Shown here: piece by piece, positions 1 through 5,002 of the stretch
Numbering within the stretch: position 1 is the first letter of the stretch
Layout of the letters: each line of letters begins with the position of its first letter
Assembly (NCBI GenBank): GCA_017460265.1
Contig: JAFUBJ010000303.1
Location: 1 to 5,002 of the forward strand
DNA: 5,002 bases
Direction of reading: 5' to 3'
Origin: Atopobiaceae bacterium
GTDB taxonomy: Bacteria > Actinomycetota > Coriobacteriia > Coriobacteriales > Atopobiaceae
Notes under the pieces: model-generated
Told to the model about the DNA's origin: nothing
Seen by the model: the letters and a program-made list of their open reading frames with translations, nothing else
The model's database searches: none
Program-made: the position numbers and the translations under genes

Positions 1-527
1 ACGAGACAATCGCCGCATTTAAGGGACTGTGTAATCGCGTTTCTCAATTTGAGATTGACGATGCTCAACTCTATGAGGCTGCTGCCTTCAGCCAAGGATA
101 CCCCTACCTCATTCAGCTGGTTGGCTATCACTTGGTTGAGCTGGCGGATGCGGAATACCCAGTTGGGGTAGCCAAGATTACTATGCAGGATATTTATGTC
201 ATCCAGGACGAGGTCTATGCCACCTATCGTGACAACGTGCTTATGCCATCGACAGGTACGCTCAAAGGTGAAGGCCGCGCCTACCTTGCGGCGATGGCAA
301 AGACCATGGATGAGGAAGGGGTTGCATCGACGGGAGATGTGGCCGCAGAACTTGGCAAAACTACCACCCAACTGAGTTCATGCAGGCAGAACCTTATCGA
401 ACGACGCCTTGTTATTCCCGTCGGATACGGAAAGGTGCGATTTGGGCTTCCTCATCTTTCTCGCTTTGCTGTCGAGCGGGTTGAGACCGTTCAGAAGACG
501 CGGGCAGGGGAGTGGCCAATTAAATAG
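1..527 (+). CDS. AAA/P-loop ATP-binding protein with C-terminal winged helix, 3'-terminal fragment
   Basis: The reading frame is open from base 3 to the TAG at 525-527 and has no start inside the window, so this is the last 174 codons of a longer gene. A TTG at 132 lies in the middle of a conserved segment and is not a credible start. Visible residues 32-43 read GYPYLIQLVGYH, the motif found near the end of the ATPase module in archaeal-type/AAA_16-like P-loop ATPases. From about residue 88 to 155 there is a predicted winged-helix fold (KGEGRAYLAAMA, then a helix-turn-helix-like GDVAAELGKTTTQLSSC stretch, then LIERRLVIPVGYGKVRF as the wing). Walker A and B would lie upstream of the window. 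Proteins of this family are ATP-dependent and possibly DNA- or protein-binding, but the specific role is unknown. GC is about 50% in a sampled line against about two-thirds in fumC, which hints at a different origin. The family call is fairly sure; the function is not. Confidence 0.8.
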   Translation, partial: ETIAAFKGLCNRVSQFEIDDAQLYEAAAFSQGYPYLIQLVGYHLVELADAEYPVGVAKITMQDIYVIQDEVYATYRDNVLMPSTGTLKGEGRAYLAAMAKTMDEEGVASTGDVAAELGKTTTQLSSCRQNLIERRLVIPVGYGKVRFGLPHLSRFAVERVETVQKTRAGEWPIK

Positions 528-583
528 GAATCTGAACGCCAAAGCAATCAGTAGAGTATGTCCTATGCTGTACATCTCACTTT

Positions 584-600
584 GGTGATACGCCTTTTTT
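584..600 (+). terminator. weak candidate terminator after the ATPase gene
   Basis: A 4-bp stem (GGTG 584-587 with CGCC 591-594, including one G-T wobble, loop ATA) runs directly into six T residues at 595-600. It lies 57 bases after the ATPase stop and before the convergent phospholipase-like gene ends at 632. The T-run is good but the stem is very short, so this is only a tentative Rho-independent terminator. The rest of 528-631 shows no other structure that I can see. Confidence 0.25.
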
Positions 601-631
601 GTGCCGTTTTGTTGCTGCGCGAATTCGTGCG

Positions 632-1321
632 TTAGTGACGCGTGCCCCAGTCGGGCTCGCCGGCCACGTAGGCGTGAAGACCGCTTCTGATGTGCTCGGT
701 GACGGCGTCAAAGGTCGAGACAAAAAAGGCCTCGTCAAGCATGGAATACGCGGGCGTCCCTTCGATGTGGCGCTCGGCGTTGTCCTTGATGATCCGCTCC
801 ATGGACGCCTGCGTCCTGCGCATGTCCTCGTCATCCAACTCATACTGGGTGAATGCTGCGCACTGGCTCAGAACTTCGGGCGTGACTTGCGGTGCACGCG
901 AGATGTCGAGCGTGCGTCCAAAGAGGTCAAAGTCGCCTTGCTTTCGGATGCGGGTCTTTTCGCCAGGCTTGATGCCATGAGCCGCAATGAAGGCGTTGTT
1001 GTGCTTGTTGTAGTCGTGGTCCGCCACAAGGTGCGCCCAAGCGCCAAGGACCAGGTCGCTCACGTGCCCTTCCGGGTCAGGTCCTGCGTACCTCTCGGCA
1101 AACTCCCAGTAGCGCGGTTCGGGGACAAAGGTCGGGTCGGCAAAGTGGGTCTCTTTGTAGGGAATCTTGTGCGAGACGTCGGGCACCATGTAGCCCACGT
1201 AGATGTCGGGCAACAGGTTTCCCAGCAAGAAGGCATCAACGCAACGTATGCCCAGGGCATCGGGCGCCTCTTGGGCAAGCAGCCTCTCGGCATGTGCAGT
1301 ATGTATGTTCCAGCTTGGCAT
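632..1321 (-). CDS. zinc-dependent phospholipase C family protein (PF00882-like), 229 aa
   Basis: This looks like a member of the zinc-dependent phospholipase C family (bacterial PLC/S1-P1 nuclease-like all-helical fold). The N terminus MPSWNIHTAHAERLL holds an early Trp and His7/His10. GNLLPDI at 34-40 supplies Asp39, and His51 and His59 follow. GAWAHLVADHDYN at 93-105 gives the HxxxD pair His97/Asp101, matching His118/Asp122 of Bacillus cereus PLC. There is no signal peptide or membrane segment, so unlike the secreted toxin-type enzymes it is predicted to be cytoplasmic; its substrate is unknown. The ATG at 1321 is the only good start: the next in-frame stop upstream is at about base 1381, and family members begin this way. 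No strong Shine-Dalgarno precedes it. It is transcribed divergently from fumC and convergently with the ATPase gene. The fold assignment is good; actual phospholipase activity is not shown. Confidence 0.85.
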   Translation of the reverse strand: MPSWNIHTAHAERLLAQEAPDALGIRCVDAFLLGNLLPDIYVGYMVPDVSHKIPYKETHFADPTFVPEPRYWEFAERYAGPDPEGHVSDLVLGAWAHLVADHDYNKHNNAFIAAHGIKPGEKTRIRKQGDFDLFGRTLDISRAPQVTPEVLSQCAAFTQYELDDEDMRRTQASMERIIKDNAERHIEGTPAYSMLDEAFFVSTFDAVTEHIRSGLHAYVAGEPDWGTRH

Positions 1322-1346
1322 GCAGGCTATGGTAGCACGGTTTTGC

Positions 1347-1374
1347 GTAATACAGCAGAGGCTATCGTGGCCAA
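1347..1374 (-). promoter_or_regulatory. candidate promoter of the phospholipase-like gene
   Basis: On the minus strand, TTGGCC (1374-1369, 4 of 6 matches to TTGACA) is followed after 16 bases by TATTAC (1352-1347, 4 of 6 matches to TATAAT). This would start transcription some 20 bases upstream of the ATG at 1321. Both boxes are imperfect and in this GC range such pairs occur by chance, so this is only the best-placed candidate. It sits just beside the palindrome at 1387-1451. Confidence 0.25.
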
Positions 1375-1386
1375 AGCTGAATTAGT

Positions 1387-1451
1387 GTACCCTTTGCGGC
1401 GATCATTCGGGCTCTCAAAAATGGAGTCCGAATAGTTCCGGTAAAGGGTAC
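1387..1451. repeat. 65-base imperfect palindrome in the divergent intergenic region
   Basis: The outer arms GTACCCTTT (1387-1395) and AAAGGGTAC (1443-1451) are a perfect 9-bp inverted repeat. The inner arms ATTCGGGCTC (1405-1414) and GAGTCCGAAT (1424-1433) form a 10-bp stem with a single G-T wobble, and both stems share the same centre at 1419. Between them, CGG at 1397-1399 can pair with CCG at 1438-1440. The apex is an A-rich loop (CAAAAAT, 1416-1422). The whole unit could fold into one long cruciform or RNA hairpin with about 22 pairs. It lies between two divergent genes, 65 bases from the start of one and 96 from the other, and carries no T-tract, so it is not an ordinary terminator. It could be a dispersed palindromic (REP/MITE-like) element, a large operator, or a structured RNA; the sequence alone cannot decide. 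Confidence 0.85.
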
Positions 1452-1498
1452 GCTATCCGCCCTAGGTCACGGCTGCCGTCCTGACAAAACCACGCCAA

Positions 1499-1518
1499 AG
1501 CGCCCAATGCGCTACACT
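1499..1518 (+). promoter_or_regulatory. possible fumC -10 box overlapping a small inverted repeat
   Basis: TACACT at 1513-1518 matches 4 of 6 bases of the -10 consensus and lies 29 bases before the fumC ATG. No convincing -35 stands 16-18 bases upstream; the nearest good one, CTGACA at 1481-1486, is 26 bases away. A perfect inverted repeat AGCGC-CCAAT-GCGCT (1499-1513) touches the box and could be an operator. Weak evidence overall. Confidence 0.2.
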
Positions 1519-1547
1519 TACCAAACTGGCGCGACGAGAGGAGCCCG

Positions 1548-2933
1548 ATGGACGACTATCGCATAGAGCACGACTCGATGGGCGAGATGCGCGTTCCCGC
1601 CAACGCCTTGTGGGGTGCGCAGACGCAACGCAGCCTCGAGAACTTTCCCATAGGGGACGAGACCATGCCCGCAGAGATTGTCCGTGCCTTTGCCATCCTC
1701 AAGAAGGCGGCCGCACAGGCTAACGTCGAGTTGGGCGTGCTGGACGAGCACATCGGTGCACTCATTGCCGATGCCTGCGACGAGCTGCTCGCCGGAAAGC
1801 TTGACGGCAACTTCCCGCTCAAGGTCTGGCAGACCGGTAGCGGCACCCAGTCAAACATGAACGTGAACGAGGTCATCGCCACGCGTGCCAACCAGCTTGC
1901 GGCCGAGCGCGGTGTGGCGCTTGCCACGCCCGTTCACCCCAACGATCACGTCAACCGCTCCCAAAGCTCCAACGACACCTTCCCCACGGCCATGCACATA
2001 GCCGCCGTGCTCGCACTCACCACGCGCGTGATTCCCGCAGCTCAGGCCCTCATCGCCGAACTCGAGCGCCTGGAGCGCGAGAACGAGGGCATCGTGAAGA
2101 GCGGCCGCACGCACCTGCAGGACGCCGTGCCCATTGCCTTTTCCCAGGAGATCTCTGGCTGGCGTGGCCTCGTCGAGGCCGCCCGCGACGACATCCTCCT
2201 GGCTGCCGAGCCGCTGCGGCTCCTGGCGCTGGGCGGCACGGCCGTGGGCACTGGCCTCAACGCGCCGCCCGCCTTCGATGCGCTCGTGGCGTCCAAGGTG
2301 GAGAAGCTCACGGGCGAGTTCTTCCTCACCGACCCCAACAAATTCCACGCGCTCACGGGCAAGGACGCGATGGCCTTTAGCCACGGAGCCCTCAAGGTGC
2401 TCGCGGCAAATCTCATGAAGATTGCCAACGACGTGCGTTGGCTGGCTTCGGGCCCGCGCCTAGGCCTGGGCGAGATTCGCATCCCCGAGAACGAGCCGGG
2501 TAGCTCCATCATGCCGGGCAAGGTCAATCCCACCCAGTGCGAAGCCGTCACCATGGTGGCCGTGCAGGTGATGGGAAACGACGCGGCCATCGGCTTCGCG
2601 GCAAGTCAGGGCAACTTCGAGCTCAATGTGTTCATGCCTGTCATTGCCTACAACTGGCTGCAGAGCGCGCGGCTGCTTGCGGACTGCATGGACTCCTTCC
2701 GCGAGCGCTGCGTCTCGGGCATCGTTGCCGACCGGCAGAAGATGCACGACAACCTGCACAACTCCCTCATGCTGGTCACGTGTCTGAACCCCTACATTGG
2801 CTACGAGAATGCCGCACGCGTGGCGCACAAGGCCTTTGACGAGGGCATCAGCCTGCGCGAGGCATGCGTGGGCCTGGGTTACCTCACGGAAGAGCGCTTT
2901 GACGAGGTATTCAACCCCGAACAGATGGTGTAA
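1548..2933 (+). CDS. fumC: class II fumarate hydratase (fumarase C), 461 aa
   Basis: Catalyses reversible hydration of fumarate to L-malate as a cytoplasmic homotetramer, in the citrate-cycle arm or, in anaerobes, in the reductive route toward succinate. It has the full length and all signatures of class II, iron-independent fumarases. GSGTQSNMN (97-105) binds substrate; HPND (130-133) corresponds to the second (B) site of E. coli FumC; SSND (140-143) follows. SGRTHLQDA (185-193) carries catalytic His189, and the superfamily signature GSSIMPGKVNP (318-328) carries Ser319 and Lys325. All align with E. coli FumC with an offset of one residue (His188, Ser318, Lys324). The presence of TxSSND, GSSIMPGKVNPTQCE and NFELNVFMP argues for fumarase rather than aspartase or argininosuccinate lyase. 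The ATG at 1548 is set by AGAGGAG at 1537-1543, 4 bases upstream. The GH13 gene follows 41 bases after the TAA, so the two are probably co-transcribed. Aspartase is the main alternative but less likely. Confidence 0.96.
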   Translation: MDDYRIEHDSMGEMRVPANALWGAQTQRSLENFPIGDETMPAEIVRAFAILKKAAAQANVELGVLDEHIGALIADACDELLAGKLDGNFPLKVWQTGSGTQSNMNVNEVIATRANQLAAERGVALATPVHPNDHVNRSQSSNDTFPTAMHIAAVLALTTRVIPAAQALIAELERLERENEGIVKSGRTHLQDAVPIAFSQEISGWRGLVEAARDDILLAAEPLRLLALGGTAVGTGLNAPPAFDALVASKVEKLTGEFFLTDPNKFHALTGKDAMAFSHGALKVLAANLMKIANDVRWLASGPRLGLGEIRIPENEPGSSIMPGKVNPTQCEAVTMVAVQVMGNDAAIGFAASQGNFELNVFMPVIAYNWLQSARLLADCMDSFRERCVSGIVADRQKMHDNLHNSLMLVTCLNPYIGYENAARVAHKAFDEGISLREACVGLGYLTEERFDEVFNPEQMV

Positions 2934-2974
2934 TCACGACGCGCCTGACCGCGGGCGCAGAACAGGAGGGACGT

Positions 2975-4306
2975 ATGTCTTGGTACGAGGACTCCGTTGC
3001 CTATCAGATCTATCCGCTCGGCCTGACCGGTGCTCCGTATGAGAACGACGGTGTGCTTGAGCATCGTCTGCTGCAGCTCATTGACAATGGCTGGATTGAC
3101 CACATGGCAAAGCTGGGCGTGACCTGCCTCATCCTGAACCCAGTCTTCCAGAGCGAGGCGCATGGCTACGACACCATTGACTACCGTCAGGTGGATGTGC
3201 GGCTAAGTACCCACGACGACCTGCGCCGCGTTGTCGACGCCTGCCACGCAAAGGGCATTCGCGTGCTGCTGGACGGCGTGTTCAACCACGTGGGGCGCAG
3301 CTTCGGCGCGTTTGCCGACGTGCGCGAGAAGCGCGAGGCAAGCCCCTATGCAGGCTGGTTCAACATCAACTGGGGTGGAGACAACGAGTACGGCGACGGA
3401 TTCTCGTACGAGACCTGGGCGGGCGTCCCGTACCTGGTGAAGCTCAACCACCACGACTTTGGCTGCAACGAGTACTGCGCCAACACCATCCGCTCCTGGG
3501 TGCGCGACTACGACATCGACGGCCTGCGCCTTGACGTTGCCTACTGTCTTGACCTGGGCTTCCTTGGCTACCTGCGTCAGGTTGCCAACGAGATCTCTGC
3601 CGAGAGGGGAGAGAAGTTCCTGCTTTTGGGCGAGACCATGTTTGGTGACTACAACCAGTGGATGAGCGATGAGCGCTGCGACTCCGTCACCAACTACGAG
3701 GTCTACAAGGGTCTGTGGTCTTCCATGAACGCGGCCAACATGCACGAGGTGGCCTATGCGCTCGAGCGCCAGAGCGGAAGCCATCCCTGGGACCTGTATA
3801 CCGGCAAGCACCTGCTCAACTTTGCCGACAACCACGACGTTCCGCGCATTGCGACCAAGCTTGACGACAAGCGTCAGCTGAAGCCGCTCTATGGCATCGT
3901 CTTTGGCATGTGCGGCGTGCCGTGCGTCTACTACGGCAGCGAGTGGGGCATCAAGGGCGAGCAACACTTTGGCGACCACGAGCTGCGCCCAGCTCTGGAC
4001 GCGCCTGAATGGAATGACCTCACGGACTGGATCTGCGCCCTCGCCAAGGCAAAGCACGAGAGCGAGGCGCTTCGCTGGGGCGACTACACGCAGCTGTGCG
4101 TCTCTCCGCAGCAGCTGGCGTTCCAGCGCAAGACCGAGCATGAGCGTGTGATCGTGCTGATCAACGCCTCGTCTGAGCCTGCAGTGCTGCACTTCGATGC
4201 CCAATGCGGCCGTGGCGTCGACCTGCTGACCGGGGAGAGCCACGACTTTGGCGCAGGTTCCGAGCTCGAGCCCTTCCAGGTGAAGTTCGTGCGCTGCGAA
4301 CGCTAG
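2975..4306 (+). CDS. GH13 alpha-amylase family glycoside hydrolase, probably intracellular maltodextrin-active, 443 aa
   Basis: A retaining alpha-glucan hydrolase (or transglycosylase) with the GH13 TIM barrel. Conserved region I is LLDGVFNHV (98-106, Asp100, Asn104, His105). Region II is GLRLDVAYC (183-191) with Arg185 and nucleophile Asp187. Region III is LLGET (217-221) with acid/base Glu220. Region IV is NFADNHD (282-288) with His287 and transition-state stabiliser Asp288. A short C-terminal beta domain begins near RVIVLINASS (391-400). The protein starts directly with the barrel (WYEDSVAYQIYPLG), so there is no CBM34/N-terminal starch-binding domain, signal peptide or anchor: it should act in the cytoplasm on imported maltodextrins. 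The exact specificity (alpha-glucosidase, maltogenic or neopullulanase-like) cannot be read. The ATG at 2975 has a near-ideal AGGAGG at 2964-2969, 5 bases upstream. It lies 41 bases downstream of fumC with no terminator between; two hairpins follow its TAG. Confidence 0.93.
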   Translation: MSWYEDSVAYQIYPLGLTGAPYENDGVLEHRLLQLIDNGWIDHMAKLGVTCLILNPVFQSEAHGYDTIDYRQVDVRLSTHDDLRRVVDACHAKGIRVLLDGVFNHVGRSFGAFADVREKREASPYAGWFNINWGGDNEYGDGFSYETWAGVPYLVKLNHHDFGCNEYCANTIRSWVRDYDIDGLRLDVAYCLDLGFLGYLRQVANEISAERGEKFLLLGETMFGDYNQWMSDERCDSVTNYEVYKGLWSSMNAANMHEVAYALERQSGSHPWDLYTGKHLLNFADNHDVPRIATKLDDKRQLKPLYGIVFGMCGVPCVYYGSEWGIKGEQHFGDHELRPALDAPEWNDLTDWICALAKAKHESEALRWGDYTQLCVSPQQLAFQRKTEHERVIVLINASSEPAVLHFDAQCGRGVDLLTGESHDFGAGSELEPFQVKFVRCER

Positions 4307-4311
4307 CCAAC

Positions 4312-4344
4312 CTGACTCGGAAGGGATACTCCCCTTCGAGTCAG
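4312..4344 (+). terminator. hairpin directly after the GH13 gene, no T-tract
   Basis: CTGACTCG (4312-4319), one bulged G (4320) and AAGGG (4321-4325) pair with CCCTT (4332-4336) and CGAGTCAG (4337-4344), giving 13 pairs around a 6-base loop. It begins 5 bases after the GH13 stop codon. What follows (CTCAACAAGAAG) is not T-rich, so it may be a 3'-end stabilising stem or a pause helper for the stronger hairpin 9 bases further on, rather than a terminator by itself. The stem is certain; its role is inferred. Confidence 0.5.
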
Positions 4345-4353
4345 CTCAACAAG

Positions 4354-4396
4354 AAGGGTGCCCCTCCCGACCGCGTTGTCGGGAGGGGCACCCTTT
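4354..4396. terminator. strong bidirectional intrinsic terminator between the GH13 gene and glnN
   Basis: The arms at 4354-4371 and 4378-4395 form a perfect 18-bp, GC-rich stem (AAGGGTGCCCC... pairing with ...GGGGCACCCTT) around the 6-base loop CGCGTT. On the plus strand the stem ends in TTT before GCG; on the minus strand it is followed by CTTCTTGTT. It lies between convergent genes, 47 bases after the GH13 stop and 27 bases beyond the glnN stop, so it most likely ends both transcripts. Both T-tracts are short, but the stem is very stable. Confidence 0.85.
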
Positions 4397-4422
4397 GCGT
4401 ATGTGAGGGCAGGCGTTCTGCG

Positions 4423-5002
4423 CTAGACGTAGTACAGGATCGTGTTGTAGGTGGGCACGGGCCACCAGCTGTCGCCCACGATGGGCTCAAGCGCGTCAAC
4501 CTCGTCGCGGAGCCTCTGCATGGCAGGAAGCACCTCGTCAAAGTAGAACTGGTCCTGCTCGCCAGGGTCTTCGATGCCGCGCGCCTTGGAGTTGCGCGTC
4601 TCAAGGTCTTCGGCAAGCTCCCAGATGGCGTCAATGCCACGAGTCAGCTTGGTCACGATGCCCTTCTCGGCAGGGCTGGAGATGCCCAGGTCAGCCTTGG
4701 CGGCAACGGCCGTGGCAAGGTCTCCCGCATAGGAGGAGATGGCGGGCACATAGAGCCTGCGCGCCATGTCGACCATGCAGTTGGCCTCGATGTTGAGGAG
4801 CTTTGCATACTGCTCGGCCTTGGCGACGTAGCGGGCGTGCATCTCGGCTCCGGTCAAGACGCCGTACTTCTCGAAGAGGGCGATGTTTGACGGGTCGAGC
4901 AGCGCGGGCAGCGCATCGGGCGTGGCCTGGAGGTTGGGAAGCCCGCGGCGCTTTGCCTCCTCCTCCCACTCGTCCGAGTAGCAGGTGCCGGTGAAGATGA
5001 TG
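4423..5002 (-). CDS. glnN: glutamine synthetase type III, C-terminal fragment
   Basis: The minus-strand frame is open from the right edge (first full codon at 5001-4999) to the TAG at 4425-4423, giving the last 192 residues of a gene whose start is outside the window. GSIII enzymes are about 700 residues long. An apparent TTG start at 4857 is internal to a conserved region. The sequence follows the family's C-terminal domain: YSDEW, KRRGLPNL and DALPALL near the fragment start, then GVLTGAEMHARY, LLNIEAN, MVDMARR and VPAISSY, and the end WWPVPTYNTILYYV, which mirrors the usual WPFPTYGDLLF-type end of GSIII. The enzyme makes glutamine from glutamate, ammonia and ATP in the cytoplasm; GSIII is a large dodecamer found in Bacteroides, cyanobacteria, clostridia and Coriobacteria. 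The ATP- and glutamate-binding motifs lie outside the window. A terminator hairpin begins 27 bases downstream of the stop. The identification is firm from the C-terminal pattern. Confidence 0.92.
   Translation of the reverse strand, partial: IIFTGTCYSDEWEEEAKRRGLPNLQATPDALPALLDPSNIALFEKYGVLTGAEMHARYVAKAEQYAKLLNIEANCMVDMARRLYVPAISSYAGDLATAVAAKADLGISSPAEKGIVTKLTRGIDAIWELAEDLETRNSKARGIEDPGEQDQFYFDEVLPAMQRLRDEVDALEPIVGDSWWPVPTYNTILYYV

Noticed and set aside
132..527. A stand-alone 131-codon gene starting at TTG 132
   Set aside because: The same frame is open back to base 3 and includes the conserved GYPYLIQLVGYH segment just before it; it is the tail of a longer ATPase.
599..1435. Long plus-strand open frame (278 codons) opposite the phospholipase-like gene
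   Set aside because: It is the complementary shadow of a recognisable minus-strand protein family member; its translation is Val/Arg-rich without a family pattern.
1481..1518. CTGACA/TACACT as a fumC promoter pair
   Set aside because: The spacer is 26 bases, far from the normal 16-18, so the two boxes cannot work as one sigma-70-type promoter.
1851..2590. Overlapping minus-strand open frames inside fumC
   Set aside because: fumC is complete and highly conserved on the plus strand; the antisense frames show low-complexity, codon-bias-driven composition.
3203..4243. Long minus-strand open frame (346 codons) inside the GH13 gene
   Set aside because: It is antisense to a GH13 enzyme with all catalytic motifs, and its Val/Ala/Leu/His-rich translation is typical of a high-GC shadow frame.
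4423..4857. A stand-alone 144-codon gene starting at TTG 4857
   Set aside because: The frame continues upstream to the window edge with conserved GSIII motifs, so this is an internal codon of glnN.
4204..4890. Plus-strand open frame across the end of the GH13 gene, the terminator and glnN
   Set aside because: It runs through an 18-bp terminator stem and antisense to a conserved glutamine synthetase, so it cannot be a real gene.
1..5002. CRISPR array, tRNA, rRNA or insertion sequence
   Set aside because: I saw no regularly spaced repeats, no tRNA-like cloverleaf or rRNA sequence, and no transposase-like protein in any frame.

Overview
The window comes from a moderately high-GC bacterium. The bulk codes at roughly two-thirds GC in the lines I sampled, with strong GGAGG-type ribosome binding sites. 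A class II fumarase, a cytoplasmic GH13 glucosidase, a type III glutamine synthetase and a zinc-dependent phospholipase-C-like protein together best fit an anaerobic, gut- or mouth-type Actinomycetota of the class Coriobacteriia (Olsenella/Atopobium/Collinsella relatives). That placement is inference from gene content and style, not from a marker gene.

Layout, left to right: (1) the C-terminal 174 codons of an AAA/P-loop ATPase with a winged-helix tail, + strand, cut by the left edge and visibly lower in GC than the rest; (2) a short convergent spacer; (3) a 229-residue zinc-dependent phospholipase C family protein on the - strand; (4) a 226-base divergent intergenic region whose centre is a 65-base, almost fully pairing palindrome; (5) fumC (+), followed after 41 bases by a GH13 alpha-amylase-family gene (+), probably one transcript; (6) a 116-base convergent spacer with two hairpins, the second an 18-bp perfect stem serving as a likely two-way terminator; (7) the C-terminal 192 codons of type III glutamine synthetase (glnN), - strand, cut by the right edge.

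The recognised enzymes are housekeeping: fumarase interconverts fumarate and malate, the GH13 enzyme probably trims maltodextrins inside the cell, and glutamine synthetase assimilates ammonia. Nothing in the genes points to a new defence or mobile system. The one element that the genes do not explain is the palindrome at 1387-1451, which is the best candidate for follow-up.
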